Positions 1 to 7,091 are shown, counted from the first letter of the stretch. The stretch: DNA of 9,886 nucleotides from an uncultured Lachnospiraceae bacterium (GCA_905236585.1 CAJOQZ010000325.1:1-9886), one strand, 5' to 3'. The notes: a model not told the origin generated them from the sequence alone. A program made the numbers and translations.

Positions 1-729
1 AGCGAGCCTATGACGCTGCCGACGGCGGGCGCTACGGCGGTAACGACGAGGCAGCAGGTCACGAGCAGCCGCATACCGTTCGGTACGGGACGTCATGCGA
101 CCTATGGCAGCGGCATCGTCACGATCTCGGTCGTAGCGGTCGACGGCAACGGCAATGCAATGTATAACGGGGCGCTTAACGGAGATACGGCACAGATCCT
201 GTCCGCGTGCCTTACCGCAGAGGAACTTGCGGCGGTAAGCGCCGGAGCGGAACTACATATTCGCCTTACGGTAACGGACGAGCCGCCCGCCGTGACGGCG
301 GAGGAGAAGCAGACGTTCGCCGCGGCTTATCCGGGCTTGACCGTCGCGGGCTACTATGACCTGACGCTTGAAAAGAAACTCGGCAATGCAGACTGGACGA
401 AGATCACGGCGGCAAATGGGGAACTGACGATAACGTTGGACGTGCCGGAGGGTTTGGTTGCGCCGGGACGCAGGTTTTCGGTACTGCGTTTGCATGAAGG
501 CGCGATCACCCTGCTTCCCGACATTGATGCGGAAGATGAGACGGTAACGATTGCGACGGGACTTTTTTCAACCTACGCGCTTACGTATGAAGATGATGCG
601 AAGACGCAGAAACAGAACGCACCCGCTTCCCCGAAGACGGGCGACCGCTTCCCCGCGACTATTAGCGGCATTATTGCGGCTGCCGCCCTGCTGCTTAGAA
701 GGATTTTGGCAATGGCAACTCAGATATAA
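1..729 (+). CDS. Surface protein, C-terminal part (5' end outside window), SPKTGD motif
   Basis: The frame is open from base 1, so this is the last 242 residues of a larger secreted protein. Residues of the visible part from about PFGTGR to FSTYALTYED form a beta-rich domain of the type that precedes the wall anchor in many gut Bacillota surface proteins. It is clearly paralogous to the C-terminus of the protein at 4249-6204 (shared stretches YNGAL.GDTAQILSAC, EELAAV, YYDLTLEKKLG.ADW, TGLFSTYAL). It ends with SPKTGD, a sortase-like sorting motif, then about 16 hydrophobic residues (ATISGIIAAAALLL), RR, and the tail ILAMATQI. The tail is unusual: normally a longer membrane span is followed by a basic end. 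The last 10 bases overlap the convergent ATPase gene, so the native 3' end may have been replaced. The ligand is unknown. Confidence 0.85.
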   Translation, partial: SEPMTLPTAGATAVTTRQQVTSSRIPFGTGRHATYGSGIVTISVVAVDGNGNAMYNGALNGDTAQILSACLTAEELAAVSAGAELHIRLTVTDEPPAVTAEEKQTFAAAYPGLTVAGYYDLTLEKKLGNADWTKITAANGELTITLDVPEGLVAPGRRFSVLRLHEGAITLLPDIDAEDETVTIATGLFSTYALTYEDDAKTQKQNAPASPKTGDRFPATISGIIAAAALLLRRILAMATQI

Positions 730-1940
730 CCGACGGGAACCGCAAGCACGCCTTTCTTTACGGCTACCGGCGCATCACAGTTGCAGATGATAAGCCCGTT
801 TTCGGATTGGGCGCCTGTTATCCGCTCTGTGATGCGAAGGTTTTTTGCATCATTTTTATCAGGAGTTGCCCTTTTTTTTATTTCGATGGGATAGATGGTA
901 TTGTCGGCATAGATTATCAAATCAATCTCGATCTTGTCCTTGTCCCGGTAGAAATATAGAGGAGGGGTCAGCCCCGCGTTGGCAAAGGATTTTACAATCT
1001 CGCCGACCACATAGGTTTCAAAAAAACTGCCGGACATCGCGCCGTCACGAATTACAGCCGGAGACGACCACCCTGTCAGATACGCGGCAAGACCCGTATC
1101 CATAAAATAGAGTTTTGGCGTTTTTACCACCCGTTTTTCCACGTTTTGGGAAAATGGGTGCAGCAGATACACCAGCCCCGAACTTACGAGCAGGGAAAGC
1201 CACTTTTTGGCAGTCACTTCGCTGATGCCGATGTCCTTTGCGATATCGGCATAATTTAAGAGTGCGCCTGTCCGGGCGGCTACGGTACGGATAAACTGTA
1301 TGAACATCAGTTCATCCGCGACCTGCGTCAGCAATCGGATGTCGCGTTCCACGTATGTTTTGATATAGTTTTCATAGAAATCATTGCGGGACACATGACC
1401 GAGGGCGACTTCCGGGTAACTGCCCAAATAGATGGTTTCCCATACATCCGCAGCCTCTATATTGGCAGAGTGTCTGTTCGCTATGTATTCCATGGTCGGC
1501 AAAAAAGGCTGATGAAAACTGTCTTTTCTAACTTCTCTTGCGGACAGCCCATACAAAGAGAGAATACCGACTCTGCCTGCGAGTGACTCCGCAGCCTCCT
1601 CATGCAGTTTGAACTGCTGGCTCCCCGTGAGAAAAAACATTCCAGGATGTCGGTCTTGGTCAATCGCCATTTTTATGTATCGAAAAAGATCGGGCACATA
1701 TTGTACCTCGTCATACATATACGGAGCGGGATGGAGCATCAGAAATGTCCGGGGATCAGACTTTGCGGACATTTCTTCGGACGGATCATCAAAGGAGATG
1801 CTTTTGATATGTTCCTTTGCCGTAATATTTTTCAAAAGCGTTGTCTTTCCGGTCTGTCGGGCGCCTGTAAGAAGGATTGCCGGAAATTCACTACGAAAGC
1901 GTGCAATGGTATCTTCCATATGTCGATGAATGTAGCCCAT
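720..1940 (-). CDS. AAA+ ATPase with DUF4143 C-terminal domain
   Basis: A 406-residue protein of the AAA_14/DUF4143 family, common in accessory DNA of gut bacteria and of unknown cellular role. Walker A is TGARQTGKTT (residues 25-34), Walker B is YMYDEVQ (D77, E78), and a sensor-like strand FFLTGSQQF lies near 102-110. A winged-helix-like stretch spans about 225-262 (ADIAKDIGISEVTAKKWL). The C-terminal DUF4143 region carries a PD-(D/E)xK-like signature (EIDLII then PIEIKK, residues 338-356). The frame extends to a TTG at 1973, but the ATG at 1940 is preceded by AAAGGAGA at a good distance, so I chose 1940. The length is typical and all motifs are intact. It has its own promoter just beyond the kinase gene, within an inverted repeat. 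The 3' end overlaps the convergent surface gene by 10 bp. The protein is probably soluble. Confidence 0.92.
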   Translation of the reverse strand: MGYIHRHMEDTIARFRSEFPAILLTGARQTGKTTLLKNITAKEHIKSISFDDPSEEMSAKSDPRTFLMLHPAPYMYDEVQYVPDLFRYIKMAIDQDRHPGMFFLTGSQQFKLHEEAAESLAGRVGILSLYGLSAREVRKDSFHQPFLPTMEYIANRHSANIEAADVWETIYLGSYPEVALGHVSRNDFYENYIKTYVERDIRLLTQVADELMFIQFIRTVAARTGALLNYADIAKDIGISEVTAKKWLSLLVSSGLVYLLHPFSQNVEKRVVKTPKLYFMDTGLAAYLTGWSSPAVIRDGAMSGSFFETYVVGEIVKSFANAGLTPPLYFYRDKDKIEIDLIIYADNTIYPIEIKKRATPDKNDAKNLRITERITGAQSENGLIICNCDAPVAVKKGVLAVPVGYI

Positions 1941-1960
1941 AGCGCATTCTCCTTTTTCAA

Positions 1961-2005
1961 AAAAATGGGACAATCTAAACTCCCATTAAATATTATCCCA
2001 TTTTT
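1961..2005. repeat. Inverted repeat in ATPase promoter, operator candidate
   Basis: The arm AAAAATGGGACAAT (1961-1974) and the arm ATTATCCCATTTTT (1992-2005) are complementary at 13 of 14 positions across a 17-bp spacer. A third TCCCATT copy sits in the spacer (1981-1987). The right arm covers the predicted -10 box of the ATPase promoter and the left arm lies in the leader, just upstream of the ribosome binding site. This arrangement suggests a repressor site, possibly autoregulatory. That role is inference. Confidence 0.6.
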
Positions 2006-2018
2006 GTGCCGGAGTCAA
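1990..2018 (-). promoter_or_regulatory. Promoter of the DUF4143 ATPase
   Basis: On the minus strand TTGACT (2018-2013) is followed by a 17-bp spacer and TAATAT (1995-1990). The ATG lies 50 bp downstream of the -10 box. The -35 box is close to consensus and the -10 is moderate (an alternative GATAAT lies 2 bp upstream). The promoter starts only about 40 bp past the kinase stop codon, so the ATPase is likely an independent transcription unit. Confidence 0.6.
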
Positions 2019-2055
2019 GAGCCCTGCACCATCCCCGACAAAGCCCATTGGCGGC

Positions 2056-3342
2056 TCACGGCTGCACCACCCGCAGCACGAACCACCCGTTTTCCAATTC
2101 ATAATCACAGAAGGCGCCGTGTTTTTCGCAGTAAGCGGCGATAGAGGCGGTGCCGAACCCGTGGTTCTTTTCCAAAGCGACGGGCTGCCCGTCATCGTTA
2201 AAACGGATTTCGCCGTCATAAGGATTGGAGATGCAAAACATAAACTGCGGGCGGCGGATGCATTCGCAGCGGATGACGCGCCGCGCTTTTGGCAGCGGGC
2301 GGACGGCGTTTATCGCGTTTTCAATCGCGTTTGCAAATACCACGGACAGTTCGGTAGCCGGGATATCCATCTCCTCCGGCACATCCATGTCCGCCTCTAT
2401 GCGGATTTCCGCGTCGGATGCAAGGGCAAAATAAGCGGCAAACATCGCGTCCATAACCGTGTTTTCGCACCATCGGCGGGGCGTTGTTTCGGCAAGCGTA
2501 TCCGCCGCGGCATCCACATAGGAAAGCGCCTCCCCCGTTTCCCCGCGCTCTAACATCATGCGCAGCGTCAAAAAACGATGGCGCAGGTCATGCCGCCAGA
2601 CGGCAAGCCGCTTTTCAGACAGTTTCGACTGTTCGACGCGGTGCGAAAGCGCGTCCTGCTGGATTTGTAAAAGTTGCTCCCTTTCTCTTGCTTCGTATAG
2701 TTCCCACTGACGGTACAGCGCATCAAACATCCGCCAGAACGTAAGCGGCGTCAGGACAAGAAACAAACCAAAGGCGGGTAGGTCTGCCGGGCGTGTTGTG
2801 ATCTCGCTTGGATAGTTCAGCATCAGGTTTTGCATCAAATAGAACAGCACGGCGACAAGGGCAAAGGCGCCCCAGCCGTGAGTCACTTTTTCCAGCACAT
2901 ACTGATAGGGCTTTCGGATTTTCCCGAGAAACAGCCATGACACAAGAGGGTATCCGATCAGCCTTCCGAAGAAGTTGATATAGTAGGTATCCGGCGTGAA
3001 CAAGGTATTCAGAATATAGGTAGAAGCAAGAATCACATGCAGGTTTGCCACCACGAAAAAATAGGTGAATAATGCCCGTGCGTCCCGGTAGCCGGATAAT
3101 GCAAAAATGCACGCAAGCATGGGAGCCGTCTGGATGAGAATCGAAATCTGCCCGGCACGGTGCGAACCGAGTGCACCGTATACAAGGACGTTGAGCGCAA
3201 TGACGCCAAGCAGGACCGCGGCGCTTATGACAGCGGTTTTACGCCGCGAATACCGCAATTTCAGAAGAAAGATATCGGTCATATATGTCCATAATATCGC
3301 CCAGACGCCGCTAAGCGTATTGAGCAGGTTCGGTAATTTCAA
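2056..3342 (-). CDS. Membrane sensor histidine kinase, Agr/ComD-like GHKL type
   Basis: A 428-residue kinase that should autophosphorylate on His and pass phosphate to the adjacent LytTR regulator. The N-terminal ~205 residues are strongly hydrophobic with about six membrane segments (for example 36-58, 66-84, 91-113, 125-140, 157-175, 188-203). A short coiled-coil linker (about 205-245) follows. The H-box is WRHDLRHR with His251; the N-box is around NAIENAINA (338-346); the G-box is HGFGTASI (394-401). These fit the HPK10 group, whose members often sense peptides. The frame extends to a GTG at 3399 and an ATG at 3378, but neither has a good ribosome binding site. The TTG at 3342 is preceded by AAAGGGGG 9 nt away and overlaps the regulator's stop as TTGA, a typical translational coupling, so I chose it. 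No peptide-pheromone gene or AgrB-like protease is seen nearby, so the signal is unknown. Confidence 0.9.
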   Translation of the reverse strand: MKLPNLLNTLSGVWAILWTYMTDIFLLKLRYSRRKTAVISAAVLLGVIALNVLVYGALGSHRAGQISILIQTAPMLACIFALSGYRDARALFTYFFVVANLHVILASTYILNTLFTPDTYYINFFGRLIGYPLVSWLFLGKIRKPYQYVLEKVTHGWGAFALVAVLFYLMQNLMLNYPSEITTRPADLPAFGLFLVLTPLTFWRMFDALYRQWELYEAREREQLLQIQQDALSHRVEQSKLSEKRLAVWRHDLRHRFLTLRMMLERGETGEALSYVDAAADTLAETTPRRWCENTVMDAMFAAYFALASDAEIRIEADMDVPEEMDIPATELSVVFANAIENAINAVRPLPKARRVIRCECIRRPQFMFCISNPYDGEIRFNDDGQPVALEKNHGFGTASIAAYCEKHGAFCDYELENGWFVLRVVQP

Positions 3343-4064
3343 GTCCTGCCGCCCCCTTTCAGATAATATCGCATCCATGCGAGGCGCAGATTCCTGCACG
3401 GCGTCCGGGCGAGCGCAAGCCTCGTCCCGTTAGAAAAAACAACGCCGTCTTTATCCACCATTTCAATGACGGCAAGATTGACCGCAAGCGTTTTGCCGCA
3501 CAGATAAAATCTGCCGGAATCCAGCATGGGCTTGGCAGCGGCGGAAAATGCGCCGACAAGCGTAGTGCTGTCTATGACAGCATCGCGGCAGAAATAACGT
3601 ACCAAACGCCCGTATTTTTCTGCGTAAAGGATGTCGTCAAAGCACAGGAATATGTCGCCGTTTTTCGTGTGGACGGGGTGTCCGTCTTTTCGGCGATTTT
3701 GCAAGGCTGCGGCGCGGTCTAAAGTATCATGAAGCCGCGGGGCGTCTACCGGCTTGATGAGATATTGAAGCGCCCATACATCATAGCCGTTCAGAGCGAA
3801 GTCCGGCGATGTCGTAAGAAAAATGATGCTCCCGTCCTCGTCACGAGAACGCACAGCGTGTCCGAGCGCGATGCCGTCCATTTCCGGCATAATCACATCC
3901 AACAGGTAAATGTCAAATGCGCCGCCGGAATCCATTGCGGAAAGAAGCGCCCCTCCAGAGGAAAAGGCGTCAATCTGCGCGTCTTCTGTACGCCAGTCTT
4001 TGAGCAGTGCGCGGGTACGCATAAGCGCGTCATTTTCATCATCTACAAGCGCGATTCGCAGCAT
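3339..4064 (-). CDS. LytTR-family response regulator (AgrA/ComE-like)
   Basis: A 241-residue transcription regulator. The receiver domain (about 1-120) has the acidic pair D8/D9, the phospho-acceptor Asp56 in LLDVIMPEMDG, LTTS near 83-86 and the conserved Lys104 in LIKPVD. The C-terminal half (about 130-235) fits a LytTR DNA-binding domain (for example DILYAEKYGRLVRYF and FYLCGKTLAVNLAVIEMV). The ATG at 4064 has GGGAGGGG a few bases upstream. It is the first gene of a two-gene operon with the kinase (4-bp overlap) and is divergent from the secreted protein at 4249. LytTR proteins bind paired direct repeats about two helical turns apart, and such a pair lies in the shared intergenic region and again at 8010-8036. 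Control of both surface genes, and autoregulation, are inferred. Confidence 0.93.
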   Translation of the reverse strand: MLRIALVDDENDALMRTRALLKDWRTEDAQIDAFSSGGALLSAMDSGGAFDIYLLDVIMPEMDGIALGHAVRSRDEDGSIIFLTTSPDFALNGYDVWALQYLIKPVDAPRLHDTLDRAAALQNRRKDGHPVHTKNGDIFLCFDDILYAEKYGRLVRYFCRDAVIDSTTLVGAFSAAAKPMLDSGRFYLCGKTLAVNLAVIEMVDKDGVVFSNGTRLALARTPCRNLRLAWMRYYLKGGGRT

Positions 4065-4092
4065 GTTCCCCTCCCGTAATTGTATTTACTCC

Positions 4093-4127
4093 ATTCTATC
4101 ATAGCACGCCGCACGGACAAACGTAAA
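4093..4127 (-). promoter_or_regulatory. Candidate promoter of the two-component operon
   Basis: Two overlapping readings fit on the minus strand: TTGTCC (4120-4115), 16 bp, TAGAAT (4098-4093); or TTTACG (4127-4122), 18 bp, TATGAT (4103-4098). Either places the start site about 25 bp upstream of the regulator ATG. I cannot choose between them from sequence alone. Confidence 0.5.
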
Positions 4128-4136
4128 TGCGCATGT

Positions 4137-4163
4137 TGACATAAAAACGCACCAATCTGACAT
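4137..4163. promoter_or_regulatory. Paired direct repeats, LytTR-type binding site candidate A
   Basis: TGACAT occurs at 4137-4142 and again at 4158-4163, exactly 21 bp start to start, which places the copies on the same DNA face. The following bases also match in part (TGACATAA, then CGCA). The pair lies between the divergent promoters of the regulator and the surface gene and ends 6 bp before the weak -35 box of the latter, the usual place for a LytTR activator. The site is seen directly; the identity of the binding protein is inferred. Confidence 0.6.
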
Positions 4164-4169
4164 AACGCA

Positions 4170-4198
4170 TTGTTTTTTGTGCGGGGGTTCGTTATATA
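4170..4198 (+). promoter_or_regulatory. Candidate activator-dependent promoter of secreted protein
   Basis: TTGTTT (4170-4175), a 17-bp spacer, then TATATA (4193-4198), about 50 bp upstream of the ATG at 4249. The -35 hexamer is poor, as expected of a promoter needing an activator at the repeats just upstream. Confidence 0.5.
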
Positions 4199-4248
4199 TG
4201 GGAGTCGGAGCATGGTAGTTTGGATACGGCATGAAAAGGAGAAAAAAG

Positions 4249-6204
4249 ATGCGAAAACATGTGGCAACAGAGAAAAAATTGCTGCGAAAGGCGGCGGCGG
4301 GCGTGTTGGCGTTCCTGCTGCTTTTGCCGCTTGCTGGGGGGGTGTTGCTTCCGGTAATGGAGGCAGAGGCGGATGATGACGTGTTGGAATTGACGGAATC
4401 GACGACTTCGGGCGATAACTGGACATGGGACGGCTCTACGCTGACGCTTTCCGGCGCGACGATTGATAAGTGCGTGTGGTTCAAAACATCCTCGGCGACG
4501 ATTGTGCTGACGGATGGCACGGCGAACACAATCCGGGGCGGGCAATACGGCAGCGATGGAAACAACAAGTATTATTCGGGCATCGTTGCAGGGACGCCGT
4601 CGAGCAATGGGCGGAATGTAGAATCCGCCGGTGATCTTACGATTCGAGGCAGCGGCAGCCTTGCCGTCACACCGTCCACCAACAGCAGTTTTCAGTTGGC
4701 TTATGCAATTAACTGTTACGGCTTAACCATCGGCGACGGCAGTGACAATCCCGATCTGCAGATGTCGCTGCCCAACGCAACGTTACACTCATATTGCGTA
4801 CATGCGAATCAAGGAGGGATAACGGTAAACAGCGGAACCATCAATCTGACCTGCGGTAGTTTTTCCGGCGGCAACCAAAATCATGCATGCGGTTTTATGA
4901 CAGTAAAGGGGGATGTGACAATACAAAATGGTTCGGTGACAGTGACGGTGACTGGAGGGACTGATTCCTGTGCAGGATTTCTTTCGAATACTGCCGGCGA
5001 TATCACAATCCACGGCGGCACGGTGGCACTTACCGTACAGGGAACCCGTTACAATGCAAGCGGCATCTGGGCAGTCGGCAATGTGACGATTGACGGAGGC
5101 AGCCTTCAACTGCGCAATACAAATGGTTCAAATAAATACGTGGTGCATGCTGGCGATGGCAAGACGCTTTCTGTTTCCGGTACGCTGACAAATTGCGCAA
5201 GAGACGGCAATAATATCGTACTTGACAGCAATGCTGTTACGGGCACCATCGATGCCTCCTCCGGCGATGATGGCGGCAATGGCGGCACGACGGACGACAG
5301 CGGAACCGGAGGGAACGATGCGGGCGACGGCGGCAACGGCGGAAGCGGAACAGGCGGCGGCAATTCCGGCGATAGCGAGGCATCCGGCGGAAACGGAACA
5401 AGCGACAATTCGGGCACCAGCACAACGGGGAAAACGCTGTATCCTTCCAAGGAGGCAAAGCCGTCCTCGGAGGCGAGGACAACCACGGACGCATCCCAAG
5501 GGAGCAGCGGGTCGCACTACAGTAGCACATCATCAGGCAGTAGTACTTCCACTCCGGCGGCAGGTGCGACAGCGGCGACCGTTTCGAGAGTAGTGACGAC
5601 GACGCAGGTGCCGTTCGGCATGGGACGGCGGACGCAGTACGGAAAGGGGAGCGTTGTTATCTCGGCTATGGCAGTCGATGCGAACGGCAATCCGTTGTAT
5701 AACGGCGCTCTTTTGGGTGACACGGCACAGATTTTATCCGCATGCTTTTCTCCCGAAGAACTTGCGGCGGTAACGGCGGGCGCACAGGCGCAGATACGCT
5801 TTATCGTAACGGATGAACCGGCAAGCCTGACGGAAGAAGAAAAGCAGACAATCGCGGCGGCATATCCGCAGCTTAACGTTGGCGTGTACTATGATTTGAC
5901 GCTCGAAAAGAAACTTGGTGATGCGGATTGGCAGACGATTACAGAGGCGAACGGGGAACTTGCCGTTATGTTCGACATACCGGAAAGGCTGCGGCAGACG
6001 GCGCGGATTTTTTCCATACTGCGCGACCACGAAGGGAGGGTTGTGCAGTTGTCCGACCGTGATACGGTGGATGATACGGTGACGATCACGACGGGACTTT
6101 TTTCCACCTATGCGCTTGCATATGCGGACGGGACTGTGAAAGAAAACGCATCGCCAAAGGGAATCGGCGCGGCATCCCCGAAGACGGGGGATGTGGAGCC
6201 GTAA
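4249..6204 (+). CDS. Secreted beta-helix surface protein with SPKTGD motif but no anchor
   Basis: A 651-residue exported protein. The start at 4249 has AAAAGGAG at 7 nt; the ATG at 4231 would sit before that site and was rejected. A basic N-terminus and hydrophobic core (about 16-36) lead to a likely cleavage after MEAEA (residue 41). Residues about 45-335 are beta-rich with repeating rungs (GDLTIRG, GDVTIQN, GDITIHG, GNVTIDGG), suggesting a right-handed parallel beta-helix like carbohydrate-binding surface domains. A Gly/Asp/Asn/Ser linker (about 336-395) and a Ser/Thr-rich stretch (to about 440) follow. Residues about 445-627 form the C-terminal domain shared with the protein at 1-729. It ends ASPKTGD-VEP, so the sorting-like motif is kept while the membrane span and basic tail are missing; the protein may be released or the gene is 3'-truncated. 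A run of seven G lies in the signal-peptide codons. The ligand is unknown. Confidence 0.88.
   Translation: MRKHVATEKKLLRKAAAGVLAFLLLLPLAGGVLLPVMEAEADDDVLELTESTTSGDNWTWDGSTLTLSGATIDKCVWFKTSSATIVLTDGTANTIRGGQYGSDGNNKYYSGIVAGTPSSNGRNVESAGDLTIRGSGSLAVTPSTNSSFQLAYAINCYGLTIGDGSDNPDLQMSLPNATLHSYCVHANQGGITVNSGTINLTCGSFSGGNQNHACGFMTVKGDVTIQNGSVTVTVTGGTDSCAGFLSNTAGDITIHGGTVALTVQGTRYNASGIWAVGNVTIDGGSLQLRNTNGSNKYVVHAGDGKTLSVSGTLTNCARDGNNIVLDSNAVTGTIDASSGDDGGNGGTTDDSGTGGNDAGDGGNGGSGTGGGNSGDSEASGGNGTSDNSGTSTTGKTLYPSKEAKPSSEARTTTDASQGSSGSHYSSTSSGSSTSTPAAGATAATVSRVVTTTQVPFGMGRRTQYGKGSVVISAMAVDANGNPLYNGALLGDTAQILSACFSPEELAAVTAGAQAQIRFIVTDEPASLTEEEKQTIAAAYPQLNVGVYYDLTLEKKLGDADWQTITEANGELAVMFDIPERLRQTARIFSILRDHEGRVVQLSDRDTVDDTVTITTGLFSTYALAYADGTVKENASPKGIGAASPKTGDVEP
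5250..5440 (+). repeat. Low-complexity Gly/Asp/Ser linker-coding stretch
   Basis: Imperfect GGCGGCAA, GGCGGA and GGAACAGG-like units encode a flexible Gly/Asp/Asn/Ser linker between the beta-helix and the C-terminal domain. Such tracts change length easily by slippage. Long reading frames on the opposite strand here (Pro- or Arg-rich) are by-products of the composition. Confidence 0.6.
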
Positions 6205-6359
6205 GCGGGAAGGGGGTGTTTTGATAGATTATTTTTTACCACAGATTATTCCGGCAAAAAAGTCAGACATATTGTATGGAAAATGTGGTATCGTATATAA
6301 TACCGGCATGATCTTGTGCTGGAATTGGCACTTATTCTTAATTTGAGGTAAAAACACGG
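6205..6359. other. Gene-free stretch between surface gene and brnTA
   Basis: This AT-richer segment has no credible coding frame and no clear hairpin-plus-T terminator after the surface gene. A small inverted repeat GGTAT/ATACC lies near 6288-6305. Nothing else is recognised before the brnTA promoter. Confidence 0.5.
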
Positions 6360-6397
6360 TAGACGCAAAGGGTATAAATATAGTATAATTACTATAT
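6360..6397 (+). promoter_or_regulatory. brnTA promoter with palindromic operator on the -10 box
   Basis: TAGACG (6360-6365), an 18-bp spacer and a perfect TATAAT (6384-6389) lie 31 bp upstream of the brnT start. Centred on the -10 box is a perfect 8-bp inverted repeat, ATATAGTA (6378-6385) and TACTATAT (6390-6397), with a 4-bp centre TAAT. BrnT-BrnA complexes are known to autorepress their operon, so this is the likely BrnA site. Confidence 0.65.
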
Positions 6398-6419
6398 AAA
6401 TAGCAGAGGGTTATTATAA

Positions 6420-6704
6420 ATGTATTTTTTTGAATGGGACGAAAACAAAAATCAAAAGAATATAAAAAAGCACGGAATAGATTTTGAGGAAGCCAGTTCC
6501 GTCTTTTATGATGAGGCGGCTATTTTGTTTGACGATCCGCTGCATTCGGACGATGAAGACAGATTTATCCTTTTAGGGATGAGCAGCGAAGCAAATGTGT
6601 GCATGGTTTGCCACTGTTATAGATGTGACGACTCCGTAATTCGGATCGTATCTGCGAGAAAAGCGACGCAAAAGGAGGAGGAGAGATATGTTAGAGGAAT
6701 ATGA
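6420..6704 (+). CDS. brnT: BrnT-family ribonuclease toxin
   Basis: A 94-residue toxin of a type II toxin-antitoxin pair; family members have a RelE-like fold and cut RNA. Features are the opening FEWDENKNQKNIKKHGIDFEEA, the motif DDPLHSDDEDRFILLGMS and the basic end IRIVSARKATQKEEERY, which carries the arginine usually assigned to the active site. The length is normal and no disruption is visible. GAGGG lies 9 nt before the ATG. The 3' end overlaps brnA by 17 bp, and the order (toxin first) is the usual one for this family. It sits about 215 bp downstream of the surface gene, under its own promoter with an operator palindrome. Confidence 0.93.
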   Translation: MYFFEWDENKNQKNIKKHGIDFEEASSVFYDEAAILFDDPLHSDDEDRFILLGMSSEANVCMVCHCYRCDDSVIRIVSARKATQKEEERYVRGI

Positions 6705-6903
6705 TATTGACAAATTAAATCCCAGACCGAATCCGTATGCGAAAGAGTTAAAGAAACAGATCACCATTAAGATTTCGCCGTCTGTAATAGACTATTTCAA
6801 GGATGAAGCAGTCGAAACAGGGATACCATATCAGACATTGATAAATCTTTATCTTACAGATTGCGTTAAGAAAAAAAAGAAGCTGGCTTTGAATTGGGCT
6901 TGA
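6688..6903 (+). CDS. brnA: BrnA-family antitoxin
   Basis: A 71-residue antitoxin that neutralises BrnT and binds the operon promoter. The N-terminal LNPRPNPYAKELKKQITIKI and the ribbon-helix-helix-like body (SVIDYFKDEAVETGIPYQTLINLYL) match the family, as does the Lys-rich end DCVKKKKKL. AAGGAGGAGGAG lies directly upstream of the ATG, inside brnT; the 17-bp overlap suggests translational coupling. The convergent RelE/ParE relic runs into its 3' end. Confidence 0.92.
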   Translation: MLEEYDIDKLNPRPNPYAKELKKQITIKISPSVIDYFKDEAVETGIPYQTLINLYLTDCVKKKKKLALNWA

Positions 6904-7091
6904 ATCCAATTTCGCTTACCGGATAGGAATCGGATGATAGTTACGGTGGAGGTATTATTGTCGATTGTGTAGAATGCGATATAGCTGTTTACCGTAAAAA
7001 AACGTTCCCCCACGCTTTTAAAACAGGATCGTCTACGAGGGGATGCTTTTGAGGCATAAAGGCGAGGGAGGTGATTTCGGTTATCCGGCAA
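6849..7091 (-). pseudogene. RelE/ParE-family toxin relic, headless and frameshifted
   Basis: On the minus strand two frames together give the C-terminal half of a RelE/ParE toxin. The upstream frame (about 7091-7012) reads ITSLAFMPQKHPLVDDPVLKAWG; the downstream frame (about 7010-6906) reads GERFFTVNSYIAFYTIDN then TVTIIRFLSGKRNW, the family's typical end. Adding one G to the GGGGG run (plus-strand CCCCC 7007-7011) would join them. The N-terminal half is absent and an in-frame stop precedes the remaining part. The frame then runs on to 6849 over the 3' end of brnA, so the natural stop has probably been lost too. No antitoxin partner is visible. Almost certainly inactive. Confidence 0.75.

Noticed and set aside
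1602..2144. 180-residue plus-strand frame antisense to the ATPase start and kinase end
   Set aside because: Overlaps two clear genes and their promoter, and its protein has no recognisable motif.
4231..4248. Upstream ATG for the secreted protein
   Set aside because: It lies before the AAAAGGAG site; the ATG at 4249 has the correct spacing.
4086..4568. Minus-strand frame across the divergent intergenic region and into the surface gene
   Set aside because: Covers promoters and the signal-peptide codons of a strongly supported gene; composition matches a shadow frame.
5106..5533. Several long Pro-, Ala- or Arg-rich reading frames antisense to the linker of the 4249 protein
   Set aside because: Composition by-products of the Gly-rich repeat on the coding strand; no ribosome binding site or recognisable fold.
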